Positions 52,101 to 62,474 of a stretch of 64,000 nt of DNA are shown here, piece after piece. The notes below the pieces were generated by a model. It saw nothing but the letters and a program-made list of their open reading frames with translations. It ran no database searches and was not told the DNA's origin. Each line of letters begins with the position of its first letter. The first letter of the stretch is position 1. The DNA comes from Tipula vernalis (lineage: Eukaryota; Arthropoda; Insecta; Diptera; Tipulidae), in assembly GCA_958295665.1 (NCBI GenBank), contig OY282558.1, positions 50,351,389 through 50,415,388 of the forward strand, in the 5' to 3' direction. The translations under genes were made by a program, and so were the position numbers.

Positions 52101-55100
52101 TTCAATAAAATTGAATTTTCTAAGAAATGTTTAGAAATAATCGAGCAATCAAAATGAAAATTGTCACAGCAATTACAGGTCTCGAAACCTATTGATAGAG
52201 GTATCAACCATCGTAATTGGAGCATTTTAGATTTTTGCCGCCCAAAAACTTGTGGGCTATAGCACAGTTGATTTTCAATAAAATTGAATTTTCTAAGAAA
52301 TGTTTAGAAATAATCGAGCAATCAAAATGAAAATTGTCACAGCAATTACAGGTCTCGAAACCTATTGATAGAGGTATCAACCATCGTAATCGGACCATTT
52401 TAGATTTTTGCCGCCCAAAAACTTGTGGGCTATAGCACAGTTGATTTTCAATAAAATTGAATTTTCTAAGAAATGTTTAGAAATAATCGAGCAATCAAAA
52501 TGCAAATTGTCACAGCAATTACAGGTCTCGAAACCTATTGACAGAGGTATCAACCATCGTAATCGGACCATTTTAGATTTTGGCCGCCCAAAAACTTGTG
52601 GGCTATAGCACAGTTGATTTTCAATAAAATTGAATTTTCTAAGAAATGTTTAGAAATAATCGAGCAATGAAAATGAAAATTGTCACAGCAATTACAGGTC
52701 TCGAAACCTATTGATAGAGGTATCAACAATCGTAATCGGACCATTTTAGATTTTTGCCGCCCAAAAAGTTGTGGGCTATAGCACAGTTGATTTTCAATAA
52801 AATTGAATTTTCTAAGAAATGTTTAGAAATAATCGAGCAATCAAAATGCAAATTGTCACAGCAATTACAGGTCTCGAAACCTATTGACAGAGGTATCAAC
52901 CATCGTAATCGGAGCATTTTAGATTTTTGCCGCCCAAATACTTGTGGGCTATAGCACAGTTGATTTTCAATAAAATTGAATTTTCTAAGAAATGTTTAGA
53001 AATAATCGAGCAATGAAAATGAAAATTGTCACAGCAATTACAGGTCTCGAAACCTATTGATAGAGGTATCAACCATCGTAATCGGACCATTTTAGATTTT
53101 TGCCGCCCAAAAAGTTGTGGGCTATAGCACAGTTGATTTTCAATAAAATTGAATTTTCTAAGAAATGTTTAGAAATAATCGAGCAATCAAAATGAAAATT
53201 GTCACAGCAATTACAGGTCTCGAAACCTATTGATAGAGGTATCAACAATCGTAATCGGACCATTTTAGATTTTTGCCGCCCAAAAACTTGTGGGCTATAG
53301 CACAGTTGATTTTCAATAAAATTGAATTTTCTAAGAAATGTTTAGAAATAATCGAGCAATCAAAATGCAAATTGTCACAGCAATTACAGGTCTCGAAACC
53401 TATTGACAGAGGTATCAACCATCGTAATCGGACCATTTTAGATTTTTGTCGCCCAAAAACTTGTGGGCTATAGCACAGTTGATTTTCAATAAAATTGAAT
53501 TTTCTAAGAAATGTTTAGAAATAATCGAGCAATCAAAATGAAAATTGTCACAGCAATTACAGGTCTCGAAACCTATTGATAGAGGTATCAACCATCGTAA
53601 TCGGACCATTTTAGATTTTTGCCGCCCAAAAAGTTGTGGGCTATAGCATAGTTGATTTTCAATAAAATTGAATTTTCTAAGAAATGTTTAGAAATAATCG
53701 AGCAATGAAAATGAAAATTGTCACAGCAATTACAGGTCTCGAAACCTATTGATAGAGGTATCAACCATCGTAATCGGACCATTTTAGATTTTTGCCGCCC
53801 AAAAAGTTGTGGGCTATAGCACAGTTGATTTTCAATAAAATTGAATTTTCTAAGAAATGTTTAGAAATAATCGAGCAATGAAAATGAAAATTGTCACAGC
53901 AATTACAGGTTCCGAAACCTATTGACAAAGGTATCAACCATCGTAATCGGACCATTTTAGATTTTTGCCGCCCAAAAACTTGTGGGCTATAGCACAGTTG
54001 ATTTTCAATAAAATTGAATTTTCTAAGAAATGTTTAGAAATAATCGAGCAATCAAAATGCAAATTGTCACAGCAATTACAGGTTCCGAAACCTATTGACA
54101 GAGGTATCAACCATCGTAATCGGACCATTTTAGATTTTAGCCGCCCAAAAACTTGTGGGCTATAGCACAGTTGATTTTCAATAAAATTGAATTTTCTAAG
54201 AAATGTTTAGAAATAATCGAGCAATGAAAATGAAAATTGTCACAGCAATTACAGGTCTCGAAACCTATTGACAGAGGTATCAACCATCGTAATCGGACCA
54301 TTTTAGATTTTTGCCGCCCAAAAACTTGTGGGCTATAGCACAGTTGATTTTCAATAAAATTGAATTTTCTAAGAAATGTTTAGAAATAATCGAGCAATCA
54401 AAATGCAAATTGTCACAGCAATTACAGGTCTCGAAACCTATTGATAGAGGTATCAACCATCGTAATCGGACCATTTTAGATTTTTGCCGCCCAAAAACTT
54501 GTGGGCTATAGCACAGTTGATTTTCAATAAAATTGAATTTTCTAAGAAATGTTTAGAAATAATCGAGCAATCAAAATGAAAATTGTCACAGCAATTACAG
54601 GTCTCGAAACCTATTGACAGAGGTATCAACCATCGTAATCGGACCATTTTAGATTTTTGCCGCCCAAAAACTTGTGGGCTATAGCACAGTTGATTTTCAA
54701 TAAAATTGAATTTTCTAAGAAATGTTTAGAAATAATCGAGCAATGAAAATGAAAATTGTCACAGCAATTACAGGTCTCGAAACCTATTGATAGAGGTATC
54801 AACCATCGTAATCGGACCATTTTAGATTTTTGCCGCCCAAAAAGTTGTGGGCTATAGCATAGTTGATTTTCAATAAAATTGAATTTTCTAAGAAATGTTT
54901 AGAAATAATCGAGCAATGAAAATGAAAATTGTCACAGCAATTACAGGTCTCGAAACCTATTGATAGAGGTATCAACCATCGTAATCGGACCATTTTAGAT
55001 TTTTGCCGCCCAAAAAGTTGTGGGCTATAGCATAGTTGATTTTCAATAAAATTGAATTTTCTAAGAAATGTTTAGAAATAATCGAGCAATGAAAATGAAA

Positions 55101-55505
55101 ATTGTCACAGCAATTACAGGTCTCGAAACCTATTGATAGAGGTATCAACCATCGTAATCGGACCATTTTAGATTTTTGCCGCCCAAAAACTTGTGGGCTA
55201 TAGCACAGTTGATTTTCAATAAAATTGAATTTTCTAAGAAATGTTTAGAAATAATCGAGCAATCAAAATTAAAATTGTCACAGCAATTACAGGTCTCGAA
55301 ACCTATTGATAGAGGTATCAACCATCGTAATCGGACCATTTTAGATTTTTGCCGCCCAAAAAGTTGTGGGCTATAGCACAGTTGATTTTCAATAAAATTG
55401 AATTTTCTAAGAAATGTTTAGAAATAATCGAGCAATCAAAATGCAAATTGTCACAGCAATTACAGGTCTCGAAACCTATTGATAGAGGTATCAACCATCG
55501 TAATC

Positions 55506-55520
55506 GGACCATTTAGATTT
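55506..55520 (+). repeat. 1-bp deletion (GGACCATTTAGATT)
   Basis: Three T instead of four at u68-u71. It shifts the minus-strand open frame in this unit. Confidence 0.88.
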
Positions 55521-55860
55521 TTGCCGCCCAAAAACTTGTGGGCTATAGCACAGTTGATTTTCAATAAAATTGAATTTTCTAAGAAATGTTTAGAAATAAT
55601 CGAGCAATCAAAATGCAAATTGTCACAGCAATTACAGGTCTTGAAACCTATTGATAGAGGTATCAACCATCGTAATCGGACCATTTTAGATTTTTGCCGC
55701 CCAAAAAGTTGTGGGCTATAGCACAGTTGATTTTCAATAAAATTGAATTTTCTAAGAAATGTTTAGAAATAATCGAGCAATCAAAATGAAAATTGTCACA
55801 GCAATTACAGGTCTCGAAACCTATTGATAGAGGTATCAACCATCGTAATCGGAGCATTTT

Positions 55861-55875
55861 AGATTTTTCCGCCCA
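55861..55875 (+). repeat. 1-bp deletion at u80 (TTTTTCCGCCC)
   Basis: Same change as near 24,970, again at the 5' edge of the hairpin, in a u65 G monomer. Confidence 0.88.
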
Positions 55876-56229
55876 AAAACTTGTGGGCTATAGCACAGTT
55901 GATTTTCAATAAAATTGAATTTTCTAAGAAATGTTTAGAAATAATCGAGCAATCAAAATGCAAATTGTCACAGCAATTACAGGTCTCGAAACCTATTGAT
56001 AGAGGTATCAACCATCGTAATCGGAGCATTTTAGATTTTTGCCGCCCAAAACCTTGTGGGCTATAGCACAGTTGATTTTCAATAAAATTGAATTTTCTAA
56101 GAAATGTTTAGAAATAATCGAGCAATCAAAATGAAAATTGTCACAGCAATTACAGGTCTCGAAACCTATTGATAGAGGTATCAACCATCGTAATCGGAGC
56201 ATTTTAGATTTTTGCCGCCCAAAAAGTTG

Positions 56230-56246
56230 TGGGCTATATATAGCAC
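56230..56246 (+). repeat. 4-bp TATA insertion in the palindrome
   Basis: GGGCTATATATAGCACAG has an extra TATA inside GCTATAGC, giving the 12-bp palindrome GCTATATATAGC. The shift fuses two minus-strand open frames into one of 123 codons (56,008-56,379), the longest in the window and accidental. Confidence 0.92.
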
Positions 56247-58763
56247 AGTTGATTTTCAATAAAATTAAATTTTCTAAGAAATGTTTAGAAATAATCGAGC
56301 AATCAAAATGCAAATTGTCACAGCAATTACAGGTCTCGAAACCTATTGATAGAGGTATCAACCATCGTAATCGGACCATTTTAGATTTTTGCCGCCCAAA
56401 AACTTGTGGGCTATAGCACAGTTGATTTTCAATAAAATTGAATTTTCTAAGAAATGTTTAGAAATAATCGAGCAATCAAAATGCAAATTGTCACAGCAAT
56501 TACAGGTCTCGAAACCTATTGATAGAGGTATCAACCATCGTAATCGGAGCATTTTAGATTTTTGCCGCCCAAAAAGTTGTGGGCTATAGCACAGTTGATT
56601 TTCAATAAAATTGAATTTTCTAAGAAATGTTTAGAAATAATCGAGCAATCAAAATGCAAATTGTCACAGCAATTACAGGTCTCGAAACCTATTGATAGAG
56701 GTATCAACCATCGTAATCGGACCATTTTAGATTTTTGCCGCCCAAAAACTTGTGGGCTATAGCACAGTTGATTTTCAATAAAATTGAATTTTCTAAGAAA
56801 TGTTTAGAAATAATCGAGCAATCAAAATGAAAATTGTCACAGCAATTACAGGTCTCGAAACCTATTGATAGAGGTATCAACCATCGTAATCGGAGCATTT
56901 TAGATTTTTGCCGCCCAAAAACTTGTGGGCTATAGCACAGTTGATTTTTAATAAAATTGAATTTTCTAAGAAATGTTTAGAAATAATCGAGCAATCAAAA
57001 TGAAAATTGTCACAGCAATTACAGGTCTCGAAACCTATTGATAGAGGTATCAACCATCGTAATCGGAGCATTTTAGATTTTTGCCGCCCAAAAACTTGTG
57101 GGCTATAGCACAGTTGATTTTCAATAAAATTGAATTTTCTAAGAAATGTTTAGAAATAATCGAGCAATCAAAATGCAAATTGTCACAGCAATTACAGGTC
57201 TCGAAACCTATTGACAGAGGTATCAACCATCGTAATTGGACCATTTTAGATTTTAGCCGCCCAAAAATTTGTGGGCTATAGCACAGTTGATTTTCAATAA
57301 AATTGAATTTTCTAAGAAATGTTTAGAAATAATCGAGCAATCAAAATGAAAATTGTCACAGCAATTACAGGTTCCGAAACCTATTGACAAAGGTATCAAC
57401 CATCGTAATCGGACCATTTTAGATTTTTGCCGCCCAAAAACTTGTGGGCTATAGCACAGTTGATTTTCAATAAAATTGAATTTTCTAAGAAATGTTTAGA
57501 AATAATCGAGCAATCAAAATGCAAATTGTCACAGCAATTACAGGTCTCGAAACCTATTGATAGAGGTATCAACCATCGTAATCGGACCATTTTAGATTTT
57601 TGCCGCCCAAAAACTTGTGGGCTATAGCACAGTTGATTTTCAATAAAATTGAATTTTCTAAGAAATGTTTAGAAATAATCGAGCAATCAAAATGAAAATT
57701 GTCACAGCAATTACAGGTCTCGAAACCTATTGATAGAGGTATCAACCATCGTAATCGGACCATTTTAGATTTTTGCCGCCCAAAAACTTGTGGGCTATAG
57801 CACAGTTGATTTTCAATAAAATTGAATTTTCTAAGAAATGTTTAGAAATAATCGAGCAATCAAAATGAAAATTGTCACAGCAATTACAGGTTCCGAAACC
57901 TATTGACAAAGGTATCAACCATCGTAATCGGAGCATTTTAGATTTTTGCCGCCCAAAAAGTTGTAGGCTATAGCACAGTTGATTTTCAATAAAATTGAAT
58001 TTTCTAAGAAATGTTTAGAAATAATCGAGCAATCAAAATGAAAATTGTCACAGCAATTACAGGTCTCGAAACCTATTGATAGAGGTATCAACCATCGTAA
58101 TCGGAGCATTTTAGATTTTTGCCGCCCAAAAACTTGTGGGCTATAGCACAGTTGATTTTCAATAAAAATGAATTTTCTAAGAAATGTTTAGAAATAATCG
58201 AGCAATCAAAATGAAAATTGTCACAGCAATTACAGGTCTCGAAACCTATTGATAGAGGTATCAACCATCGTAATCGGAGCATTTTAGATTTTTGCCGCCC
58301 AAAAACTTGTGGGCTATAGCACAGTTGATTTTCAATAAAATTGAATTTTCTAAGAAATGTTTAGAAATAATCGAGCAATCAAAATGAAAATTGTCACAGC
58401 AATTACAGGTCTCGAAACCTATTGATAGAGGTATCAACCATCGTAATCGGACCATTTTAGATTTTTGCCGCCCAAAAAGTTGTGGGCTATAGCACAGTTG
58501 ATTTTCAATAAAATTGAATTTTCTAAGAAATGTTTAGAAATAATCGAGCAATCAAAATGAAAATTGTCACAGCAATTACAGGTTCCGAAACCTATTGACA
58601 AAGGTATCAACCATCGTAATCGGACCATTTTAGATTTTTGCCGCCCAAAAAGTTGTGGGCTATAGCACAGTTGATTTTCAATAAAATTGAATTTTCTAAG
58701 AAATGTTTAGAAATAATCGAGCAATGAAAATGAAAATTGTCACAGCAATTACAGGTTCCGAAA

Positions 58764-58775
58764 CCTAATAAAATT
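58764..58775 (+). repeat. 86-bp deletion (copy 1)
   Basis: AACCTA joins to ATAAAATTG, losing u36-u121 and thus both the hairpin and the first arm of the AT dyad. The truncated product is 87 bp, about half a monomer. Confidence 0.92.
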
Positions 58776-58903
58776 GAATTTTCTAAGAAATGTTTAGAAA
58801 TAATCGAGCAATCAAAATGAAAATTGTCACAGCAATTACAGGTCTCGAAACCTATTGATAGAGGTATCAACCATCGTAATCGGAGCATTTTAGATTTTTG
58901 CCG

Positions 58904-58917
58904 CCCAAAACTTGTGG
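58904..58917 (+). repeat. 1-bp deletion in the hairpin loop A-run (copy 1)
   Basis: CCCAAAACTTG with four A, in the monomer after the 86-bp deletion. It travels with that deletion in all three copies. Confidence 0.88.
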
Positions 58918-59541
58918 GCTATAGCACAGTTGATTTTCAATAAAATTGAATTTTCTAAGAAATGTTTAGAAATAATCGAGCAATCAAAATGCAAATTGTC
59001 ACAGCAATTACAGGTCTCGAAACCTATTGACAGAGGTATCAACCATCGTAATCGGAGCATTTTAGATTTTTGCCGCCCAAAAACTTGTGGGTTATAGCAC
59101 AGTTGATTTTCAATAAAATTGAATTTTCTAAGAAATGTTTAGAAATAATCGAGCAATCAAAATGAAAATTGTCACAGCAATTACAGGTCTCGAAACCTAT
59201 TGATAGAGGTATCAACCATCGTAATCGGAGCATTTTAGATTTTAGCCGCCCAAAAACTTGTGGGCTATAGCACAGTTGATTTTCAATAAAATTGAATTTT
59301 CTAAGAAATGTTTAGAAATAATCGAGCAATCAAAATGAAAATTGTCACAGCAATTACAGGTTCCGAAACCTATTGACAAAGGTATCAACCATCGTAATCG
59401 GACCATTTTAGATTTTTGCCGCCCAAAAAGTTGTGGGCTATAGCACAGTTGATTTTCAATAAAATTGAATTTTCTAAGAAATGTTTAGAAATAATCGAGC
59501 AATGAAAATGAAAATTGTCACAGCAATTACAGGTTCCGAAA

Positions 59542-59553
59542 CCTAATAAAATT
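59542..59553 (+). repeat. 86-bp deletion (copy 2)
   Basis: Same junction as at 58,767, lying 778 bp further right (five units minus 87 bp). Confidence 0.92.
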
Positions 59554-59681
59554 GAATTTTCTAAGAAATGTTTAGAAATAATCGAGCAATCAAAATGAAA
59601 ATTGTCACAGCAATTACAGGTCTCGAAACCTATTGATAGAGGTATCAACCATCGTAATCGGAGCATTTTAGATTTTTGCCG

Positions 59682-59695
59682 CCCAAAACTTGTGG
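59682..59695 (+). repeat. 1-bp deletion in the hairpin loop A-run (copy 2)
   Basis: CCCAAAACTTG, linked to the 86-bp deletion upstream. The second 2,785-bp copy starts at this point. Confidence 0.88.
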
Positions 59696-61876
59696 GCTAT
59701 AGCACAGTTGATTTTCAATAAAATTGAATTTTCTAAGAAATGTTTAGAAATAATCGAGCAATCAAAATGCAAATTGTCACAGCAATTACAGGTCTCGAAA
59801 CCTATTGATAGAGGTATCAACCATCGTAATCGGACCATTTTAGATTTTTGCCGCCCAAAAACTTGTGGGCTATAGCACAGTTGATTTTCAATAAAATTGA
59901 ATTTTCTAAGAAATGTTTAGAAATAATCGAGCAATCAAAATGAAAATTGTCACAGCAATTACAGGTCTCGAAACCTATTGATAGAGGTATCAACCATCGT
60001 AATCGGAGCATTTTAGATTTTTGCCGCCCAAAAACTTGTGGGCTATAGCACAGTTGATTTTTAATAAAATTGAATTTTCTAAGAAATGTTTAGAAATAAT
60101 CGAGCAATCAAAATGAAAATTGTCACAGCAATTACAGGTCTCGAAACCTATTGATAGAGGTATCAACCATCGTAATCGGAGCATTTTAGATTTTTGCCGC
60201 CCAAAAACTTGTGGGCTATAGCACAGTTGATTTTCAATAAAATTGAATTTTCTAAGAAATGTTTAGAAATAATCGAGCAATCAAAATGCAAATTGTCACA
60301 GCAATTACAGGTCTCGAAACCTATTGACAGAGGTATCAACCATCGTAATTGGACCATTTTAGATTTTAGCCGCCCAAAAATTTGTGGGCTATAGCACAGT
60401 TGATTTTCAATAAAATTGAATTTTCTAAGAAATGTTTAGAAATAATCGAGCAATCAAAATGAAAATTGTCACAGCAATTACAGGTTCCGAAACCTATTGA
60501 CAAAGGTATCAACCATCGTAATCGGACCATTTTAGATTTTTGCCGCCCAAAAACTTGTGGGCTATAGCACAGTTGATTTTCAATAAAATTGAATTTTCTA
60601 AGAAATGTTTAGAAATAATCGAGCAATCAAAATGCAAATTGTCACAGCAATTACAGGTCTCGAAACCTATTGATAGAGGTATCAACCATCGTAATCGGAC
60701 CATTTTAGATTTTTGCCGCCCAAAAACTTGTGGGCTATAGCACAGTTGATTTTCAATAAAATTGAATTTTCTAAGAAATGTTTAGAAATAATCGAGCAAT
60801 CAAAATGAAAATTGTCACAGCAATTACAGGTCTCGAAACCTATTGATAGAGGTATCAACCATCGTAATCGGACCATTTTAGATTTTTGCCGCCCAAAAAC
60901 TTGTGGGCTATAGCACAGTTGATTTTCAATAAAATTGAATTTTCTAAGAAATGTTTAGAAATAATCGAGCAATCAAAATGAAAATTGTCACAGCAATTAC
61001 AGGTTCCGAAACCTATTGACAAAGGTATCAACCATCGTAATCGGAGCATTTTAGATTTTTGCCGCCCAAAAAGTTGTAGGCTATAGCACAGTTGATTTTC
61101 AATAAAATTGAATTTTCTAAGAAATGTTTAGAAATAATCGAGCAATCAAAATGAAAATTGTCACAGCAATTACAGGTCTCGAAACCTATTGATAGAGGTA
61201 TCAACCATCGTAATCGGAGCATTTTAGATTTTTGCCGCCCAAAAACTTGTGGGCTATAGCACAGTTGATTTTCAATAAAAATGAATTTTCTAAGAAATGT
61301 TTAGAAATAATCGAGCAATCAAAATGAAAATTGTCACAGCAATTACAGGTCTCGAAACCTATTGATAGAGGTATCAACCATCGTAATCGGAGCATTTTAG
61401 ATTTTTGCCGCCCAAAAACTTGTGGGCTATAGCACAGTTGATTTTCAATAAAATTGAATTTTCTAAGAAATGTTTAGAAATAATCGAGCAATCAAAATGA
61501 AAATTGTCACAGCAATTACAGGTCTCGAAACCTATTGATAGAGGTATCAACCATCGTAATCGGACCATTTTAGATTTTTGCCGCCCAAAAAGTTGTGGGC
61601 TATAGCACAGTTGATTTTCAATAAAATTGAATTTTCTAAGAAATGTTTAGAAATAATCGAGCAATCAAAATGAAAATTGTCACAGCAATTACAGGTTCCG
61701 AAACCTATTGACAAAGGTATCAACCATCGTAATCGGACCATTTTAGATTTTTGCCGCCCAAAAAGTTGTGGGCTATAGCACAGTTGATTTTCAATAAAAT
61801 TGAATTTTCTAAGAAATGTTTAGAAATAATCGAGCAATGAAAATGAAAATTGTCACAGCAATTACAGGTTCCGAAA

Positions 61877-61888
61877 CCTAATAAAATT
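61877..61888 (+). repeat. 86-bp deletion (copy 3)
   Basis: Same junction as at 58,767 and 59,545; 3,113 bp right of copy 1. Confidence 0.92.
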
Positions 61889-62015
61889 GAATTTTCTAAG
61901 AAATGTTTAGAAATAATCGAGCAATCAAAATGAAAATTGTCACAGCAATTACAGGTCTCGAAACCTATTGATAGAGGTATCAACCATCGTAATCGGAGCA
62001 TTTTAGATTTTTGCC

Positions 62016-62030
62016 GCCCAAAACTTGTGG
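62016..62030 (+). repeat. 1-bp deletion in the hairpin loop A-run (copy 3)
   Basis: CCCAAAACTTG, third occurrence of the linked change. Confidence 0.88.
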
Positions 62031-62474
62031 GCTATAGCACAGTTGATTTTCAATAAAATTGAATTTTCTAAGAAATGTTTAGAAATAATCGAGCAATCAA
62101 AATGCAAATTGTCACAGCAATTACAGGTCTCGAAACCTATTGACAGAGGTATCAACCATCGTAATCGGAGCATTTTAGATTTTTGCCGCCCAAAAACTTG
62201 TGGGTTATAGCACAGTTGATTTTCAATAAAATTGAATTTTCTAAGAAATGTTTAGAAATAATCGAGCAATCAAAATGAAAATTGTCACAGCAATTACAGG
62301 TCTCGAAACCTATTGATAGAGGTATCAACCATCGTAATCGGAGCATTTTAGATTTTAGCCGCCCAAAAACTTGTGGGCTATAGCACAGTTGATTTTCAAT
62401 AAAATTGAATTTTCTAAGAAATGTTTAGAAATAATCGAGCAATCAAAATGAAAATTGTCACAGCAATTACAGGT

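Larger units (their letters stand above)
46368..56576 (+). repeat. Mixed block without a clear long period
   Basis: Monomer types typical of blocks A-C and of the hexamer are interspersed: u108 T near 47,248, 48,459, 49,497, 51,054, 53,648, 54,858 and 55,031; u119 G near 47,432 and 51,410; frequent u173 C. Two adjacent monomers near 54,800-55,166 appear identical. A double substitution TTGTCA to TTTGCA near 47,145 keeps length unchanged. I could not follow a repeated monomer order over more than a few units here. Confidence 0.65.
58480..59030 (+). repeat. 551-bp segment shared at 778-bp offset, copy 1
   Basis: Includes the 86-bp-deleted monomer and the following four-A monomer. It is repeated at 59,258-59,808. 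It ends where u39 differs (C at 59,031, T at 59,809). Confidence 0.85.
56577..59361 (+). repeat. 2,785-bp duplicated segment, copy 1
   Basis: Matches 59,690-62,474 at an offset of 3,113 bp. I found no difference on comparison by eye. Shared private marks: GATTTTTAATAAA near 56,945/60,058, GTAATTGG and AAAATTTGTG near 57,234-57,271/60,347-60,384, TTGTAGGC near 57,961/61,074, AAAAATGAA near 58,168/61,281, the 86-bp deletion at 58,767/61,880, and GGGTTATAGC near 59,089/62,202. Confidence 0.9.
59258..59808 (+). repeat. 551-bp segment shared at 778-bp offset, copy 2
   Basis: Corresponds to 58,480-59,030. Its central part (59,362-59,689) bridges the two 2,785-bp copies, which shows overlapping out-of-register exchanges. 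Confidence 0.85.
59690..62474 (+). repeat. 2,785-bp duplicated segment, copy 2
   Basis: Copy of 56,577-59,361. It ends at 62,474, where the sequence continues as GGTCTCG rather than GGTTCCG; the 86-bp deletion is therefore not repeated at the expected 62,660. Confidence 0.9.

Noticed and set aside
56008..56379. Longest open frames (123 codons here; 112 codons at 8,508-8,846; 104 codons at 42,571-42,885; 93 codons at 58,607-58,888 and its copies)
   Set aside because: Each is a fusion of adjacent monomer frames caused by a local insertion or deletion (+4, +1, -53, -86 bp), so length here reflects an indel, not a gene.
56577..62474. Assembly artefact as the sole explanation for the duplications
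   Set aside because: It cannot be excluded without reads. However, duplications at several different offsets (692, 778, 1,038, 1,205, 1,559, 3,113 and 4,844 bp), some with substitutions accumulated after copying, fit unequal exchange better than one assembly fault.
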